Positions 6,182 to 7,436 of a DNA stretch of 7,436 nucleotides are shown here, piece after piece. The stretch spans positions 1 through 7,436 of the forward strand of contig CAKZQX010000724.1 of the NCBI GenBank assembly GCA_937141995.1, read 5' to 3'. The notes beneath the pieces are model-generated. The model saw only the letters and a program-made list of their open reading frames with translations. It did not search any database and was not told the DNA's origin. The DNA is from an uncultured Chloroflexaceae bacterium. GTDB taxonomy: Bacteria > Chloroflexota > Chloroflexia > Chloroflexales > Chloroflexaceae. Position 1 is the stretch's first letter. Each line of letters starts with the position of its first letter. The translations under genes and the position numbers were made by a program.

Positions 6182-6228
6182 AACGTTGCCGGCGGTGGTG
6201 AAATCGGTTCACTGCTGTCGGCAACGTT
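6182..6228 (+). ncRNA. Plus-strand RNA hairpin, 21 continuous pairs, upstream of the GlsB-type gene
   Basis: Bases 6182-6202 pair with 6208-6228 around a 5-nt loop (ATCGG). The outer 10 pairs (AACGTTGCCG with CGGCAACGTT) and inner 5 pairs (GTGAA with TTCAC, plus G6198-C6212 adjoining) are Watson-Crick. The middle holds four G-U wobbles (6192-6218, 6194-6216, 6196-6214, 6197-6213) with no mismatch. On the minus strand those four would be C-A mismatches, so the helix is complete only in plus-strand RNA. No U-tract follows (GGTTGCCTCC), so it is not a typical terminator. It lies 134 nt before the next start codon and could be a leader element, a processing or stability hairpin, or a small RNA. 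Confidence 0.65.
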
Positions 6229-6300
6229 GGTTGCCTCCCTGCATCGCATCGCACGCATTACGCAATTCAGTCAGATCCGTCAGCAACCTGCACGCACCGG

Positions 6301-6318
6301 CCTGGCACAGAAAATGCA
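6301..6318 (+). promoter_or_regulatory. Possible sigma54-like -24/-12 element
   Basis: CTGGCACAGAAAATGCA has GG (6304-6305) and GC (6316-6317) exactly 10 nt apart, as in the TGGCAC-N5-TTGC consensus, with ATGC in place of TTGC. It lies 44 nt before the GlsB-type start codon. I doubt it because sigma54 is, as far as I know, uncommon in the suggested phylum. Chance is a fair explanation. Confidence 0.2.
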
Positions 6319-6361
6319 ATCTACCTGGGCAAGAGAAAAAGCAAGCGTAAGGAGGTAACAT

Positions 6362-6643
6362 ATGTCATTCCTTGGTTTCATTCTACTATTAGTTATTGCG
6401 GCGATTGCCGGTGCAGTGGGCCAGGCGCTGGCGGGGTACTCGCTGGGGGGTCTGCTGGTTTCGATTGTGGTAGGGTTTATCGGGGCGCTGCTGGGCTACT
6501 GGCTGGCAACCGGCCTGGGACTGCCGCTGCTGCTGCCGGTTAGCGTTGACGGCGAAACATTTCCGATCATCTGGGCCATTATCGGCTCGGCCGTTTTTGC
6601 CGCTGTAGTGGGCGTGTTGACCCGTCGGCAGGCGCATACATAG
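6362..6643 (+). CDS. GlsB/YeaQ/YmgE family stress-response membrane protein (transglycosylase-associated type)
   Basis: This 93-residue inner-membrane protein belongs by pattern to the Transgly_assoc family of short, glycine-rich, three-helix proteins often induced by envelope, acid or bile stress. The biochemical role of the family is not established. Hydrophobic segments lie at about 4-24, 28-48 and 67-87. The glycine pattern GAVGQALAGYSLGG (17-30) and VVGFIGALLGYWLA (36-49) is typical, and the protein ends in the basic RRQ. Its length matches the family's usual 80-100 residues. A near-perfect AAGGAGGT (6349-6356) 5 nt before ATG fixes the start and predicts strong translation. It stands alone, with a GC-rich terminator 24 nt after the stop. 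Its promoter may be the TATAAT site at 5889 or something within 6229-6340. Confidence 0.9.
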   Translation: MSFLGFILLLVIAAIAGAVGQALAGYSLGGLLVSIVVGFIGALLGYWLATGLGLPLLLPVSVDGETFPIIWAIIGSAVFAAVVGVLTRRQAHT

Positions 6644-6666
6644 CGCGGATACATCTGCGTTGTGCC

Positions 6667-6694
6667 GGCCGGGAGCATTCATCTGCTCCCGGCC
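6667..6694 (+). terminator. GC-rich terminator hairpin after the GlsB-type gene
   Basis: Arms GGCCGGGAGCA (6667-6677) and TGCTCCCGGCC (6684-6694) are perfect 11-bp reverse complements around a 6-nt loop. The stem begins 24 nt after the stop codon. The downstream ACCGTGTTTACC has only a weak T-run, so termination may be incomplete. It lies between convergent genes and could also block transcription from the right. Confidence 0.7.
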
Positions 6695-6765
6695 ACCGTG
6701 TTTACCGGGCATATGGCGCTGTCGATGAACACCTGCTGTTGCTGTGCAGTAGCTCCATCGCCTGG

Positions 6766-6786
6766 GCGGCTAATCCGTGAGGCACT
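6766..6786. repeat. Left copy of a 21-bp inverted repeat flanking the orphan small gene
   Basis: GCGGCTAATCCGTGAGGCACT at this site is, in reverse complement, identical at 20 of 21 positions to 7163-7183. The pair encloses the 71-residue gene and is 418 bp from end to end. Similarity stops close to both edges of the 21 bp. The GGCACTGGTGCC string partly overlapping it (6781-6792) can form a small hairpin after the small gene's stop. Confidence 0.8.
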
Positions 6787-6815
6787 GGTGCCGGCAAAGT
6801 CTCTAGTTCAACGCA

Positions 6816-7031
6816 TCAATTCAACTCAGCGGTAGGTGCATGTTCCTGGAGCGCGGTCATCGTCAAGAGCGTGCCGTTTTTGGAGCAGCACGCCAGCACC
6901 CAGCCGTCGCTGTCTACCGCATCGGCGCAAAACTCGCTGGTGTAGGCCATATCACTGCTCTGATCCTCAACCTGAAGCGGATACTCGCTCAGACTGCCAA
7001 CCCAGACGCCCACATGTTTCTTATCTACCAT
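6816..7031 (-). CDS. Small acidic protein of unknown function, 71 residues
   Basis: The reading frame begins MVDKKHVGVWVGSLSEYPLQ and ends APTAELN. It is supported by an excellent AGGAGGT (7037-7043) 5 nt before ATG. The protein is acidic and has no signal peptide or membrane segment. Three cysteines (C35, C48, C49) could bind metal or be redox-active. The opening VGVWVGSLSEY faintly recalls Imm22-like immunity proteins, and the repeated hydrophobic runs GWVLACC and TLLTM look like strands. Neither point is enough to name a function. The gene is convergent with the GlsB-type gene and lies inside a pair of 21-bp inverted repeats, which suggests it may have come as a small mobile unit. No defensible promoter is seen upstream; GACAAT (minus strand, 7053-7058) is a poor -10. 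Confidence 0.65.
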   Translation of the reverse strand: MVDKKHVGVWVGSLSEYPLQVEDQSSDMAYTSEFCADAVDSDGWVLACCSKNGTLLTMTALQEHAPTAELN

Positions 7032-7341
7032 TATCTACCTCCTGACCTACACATTGTCATTCTGGCCCGGCACACGCCGGCAAGAGACAATCACGGCTTC
7101 TTATCTGTTTTCTTTTCCAGCAGATTGCGTCACAGAAGAACAGGTTCGGTTAACGAATCACAAGTGCCTCACGGATCAGCCGCTCACGGTGGTGTGATTG
7201 TCTGTGGGCCAGATGTAGGAAGCTGGAAGTAGTTATGGATAAAAAATAGTTGCCCTTAGAACCATATCACGCTGACGGCGCGGCGTCAAGCATCCGACGG
7301 TTGAGAAAAGATTGCCCAAAGTACACAACCGTTAACGGATT
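7032..7341. other. Intergenic region upstream of the orphan small gene
   Basis: These 310 nt hold no coding frame I can defend. They contain a CCGGC-ACAC-GCCGG hairpin (7067-7080), GACAATCAC (7086-7094) with its inverse GTGATTGTC (7194-7202), AATCACA/TGTGATT (7156-7162 and 7193-7199) around the right 21-bp repeat, and ACGGTTG/CAACCGT (7297-7303 and 7326-7332), which could form a weak hairpin after the right-edge gene. The short palindrome CCGTTAACGG lies at 7329-7338. Confidence 0.5.
7163..7183. repeat. Right copy of the 21-bp inverted repeat
   Basis: AGTGCCTCACGGATCAGCCGC matches the inverse of 6766-6786 with one difference (C for T in GATCAGCC/GATTAGCC). It lies 132 nt upstream of the small gene's start codon. 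CTCACGG recurs just beyond it (7184-7190), giving a direct repeat with 7169-7175. AATCACA and TGTGATT flank this copy and could pair to form a larger stem-loop. Confidence 0.8.
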
Positions 7342-7436
7342 TCAGGATTGACCCTTTCCGCCCGGTCCCGAGACGCGCACCTGCGCGACCGCCTGCATAA
7401 ATGCTGCAACCCGCGCTTCCTCAACCGGATTGCCGG
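7342..7436 (-). CDS. 3' end of an unidentified gene (partial)
   Basis: A minus-strand frame runs in from the right edge and ends at TGA 7342-7344, giving the last 30 residues: GNPVEEARVAAFMQAVAQVR followed by VSGPGGKGQS. The codons are GC-rich at the third position, as in the window's real genes, and the other two minus-strand frames are stopped or strongly arginine-rich. The helix-like EEARVAAFMQAVAQVR with a flexible glycine-rich tail is a plausible C-terminus. The family cannot be told from so few residues. Confidence 0.45.
   Translation of the reverse strand, partial: GNPVEEARVAAFMQAVAQVRVSGPGGKGQS

Noticed and set aside
6165..6350. Plus-strand frame of 61 residues before the GlsB-type gene
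   Set aside because: It starts at a GTG without a ribosome-binding site and spans the RNA hairpin. The sequence looks non-coding.
6840..7232. Plus-strand frame of 130 residues opposite the small acidic gene
   Set aside because: The opposite frame has an excellent ribosome-binding site and this one has none. It also runs through the right inverted repeat.
7329..7338. Short palindrome CCGTTAACGG as an operator
   Set aside because: Ten-base palindromes are expected by chance, and it lies just after a gene end rather than before a start.

Overview
The window looks like a chromosomal segment from a mid-to-high-GC bacterium. My best guess is a member of the Chloroflexota close to the filamentous anoxygenic phototrophs (Chloroflexales). 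That guess rests on codon use, strong GGAGG-type ribosome-binding sites, and intergenic spacers rich in short tandem repeats (GAAC/GTTC-type units) and GGGCAGAC-type hairpins. It is an inference; no rRNA or other phylogenetic marker is present.

Left part (1-3207): a two-gene operon on the minus strand, proV then proW. It encodes the ATPase and permease of a glycine betaine/proline-betaine type osmoprotectant importer. The two genes are 11 nt apart and the proW ribosome-binding site overlaps the proV stop codon. No substrate-binding protein gene (proX/opuAC) is visible; it could lie left of the window. A perfect 45-bp palindrome occupies the first bases, downstream of proW. Upstream of proV is a spacer of nearly 800 bp with an 8-bp tandem repeat, a nested hairpin inside a doubtful small reading frame, and an interspersed GGGCAGAC hairpin.

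Middle part (3208-5624): two more minus-strand genes, a class I SAM-dependent methyltransferase and a biotin-independent-length carboxyltransferase subunit of the pyruvate carboxylase subunit B / oxaloacetate decarboxylase alpha / transcarboxylase 5S family. A 21-bp AU-rich hairpin with a U-tract separates them and should terminate the carboxyltransferase transcript. A 14-bp tandem repeat lies beside it.

Right part (5625-7436): divergent from the carboxyltransferase is a near-consensus promoter (TCTACA-17-TATAAT) reading right into a short reading frame that looks like a gene remnant. Next comes a 21-bp hairpin that is fully paired only as plus-strand RNA, then a small three-helix GlsB/YeaQ/YmgE-type membrane protein gene with an ideal ribosome-binding site and its own terminator. 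Facing it on the minus strand is an orphan 71-residue acidic protein gene, enclosed by a 21-bp inverted repeat with one mismatch. The 3' end of another minus-strand gene runs off the right edge.

The known genes suggest osmotic and envelope stress plus central carboxylation metabolism, but only proVW form a clear functional unit. I do not see a recognisable new multi-gene system. The most unusual signals are the plus-strand-specific RNA hairpin before the GlsB-type gene, the inverted repeats around the orphan small gene, and the palindrome at the left edge.
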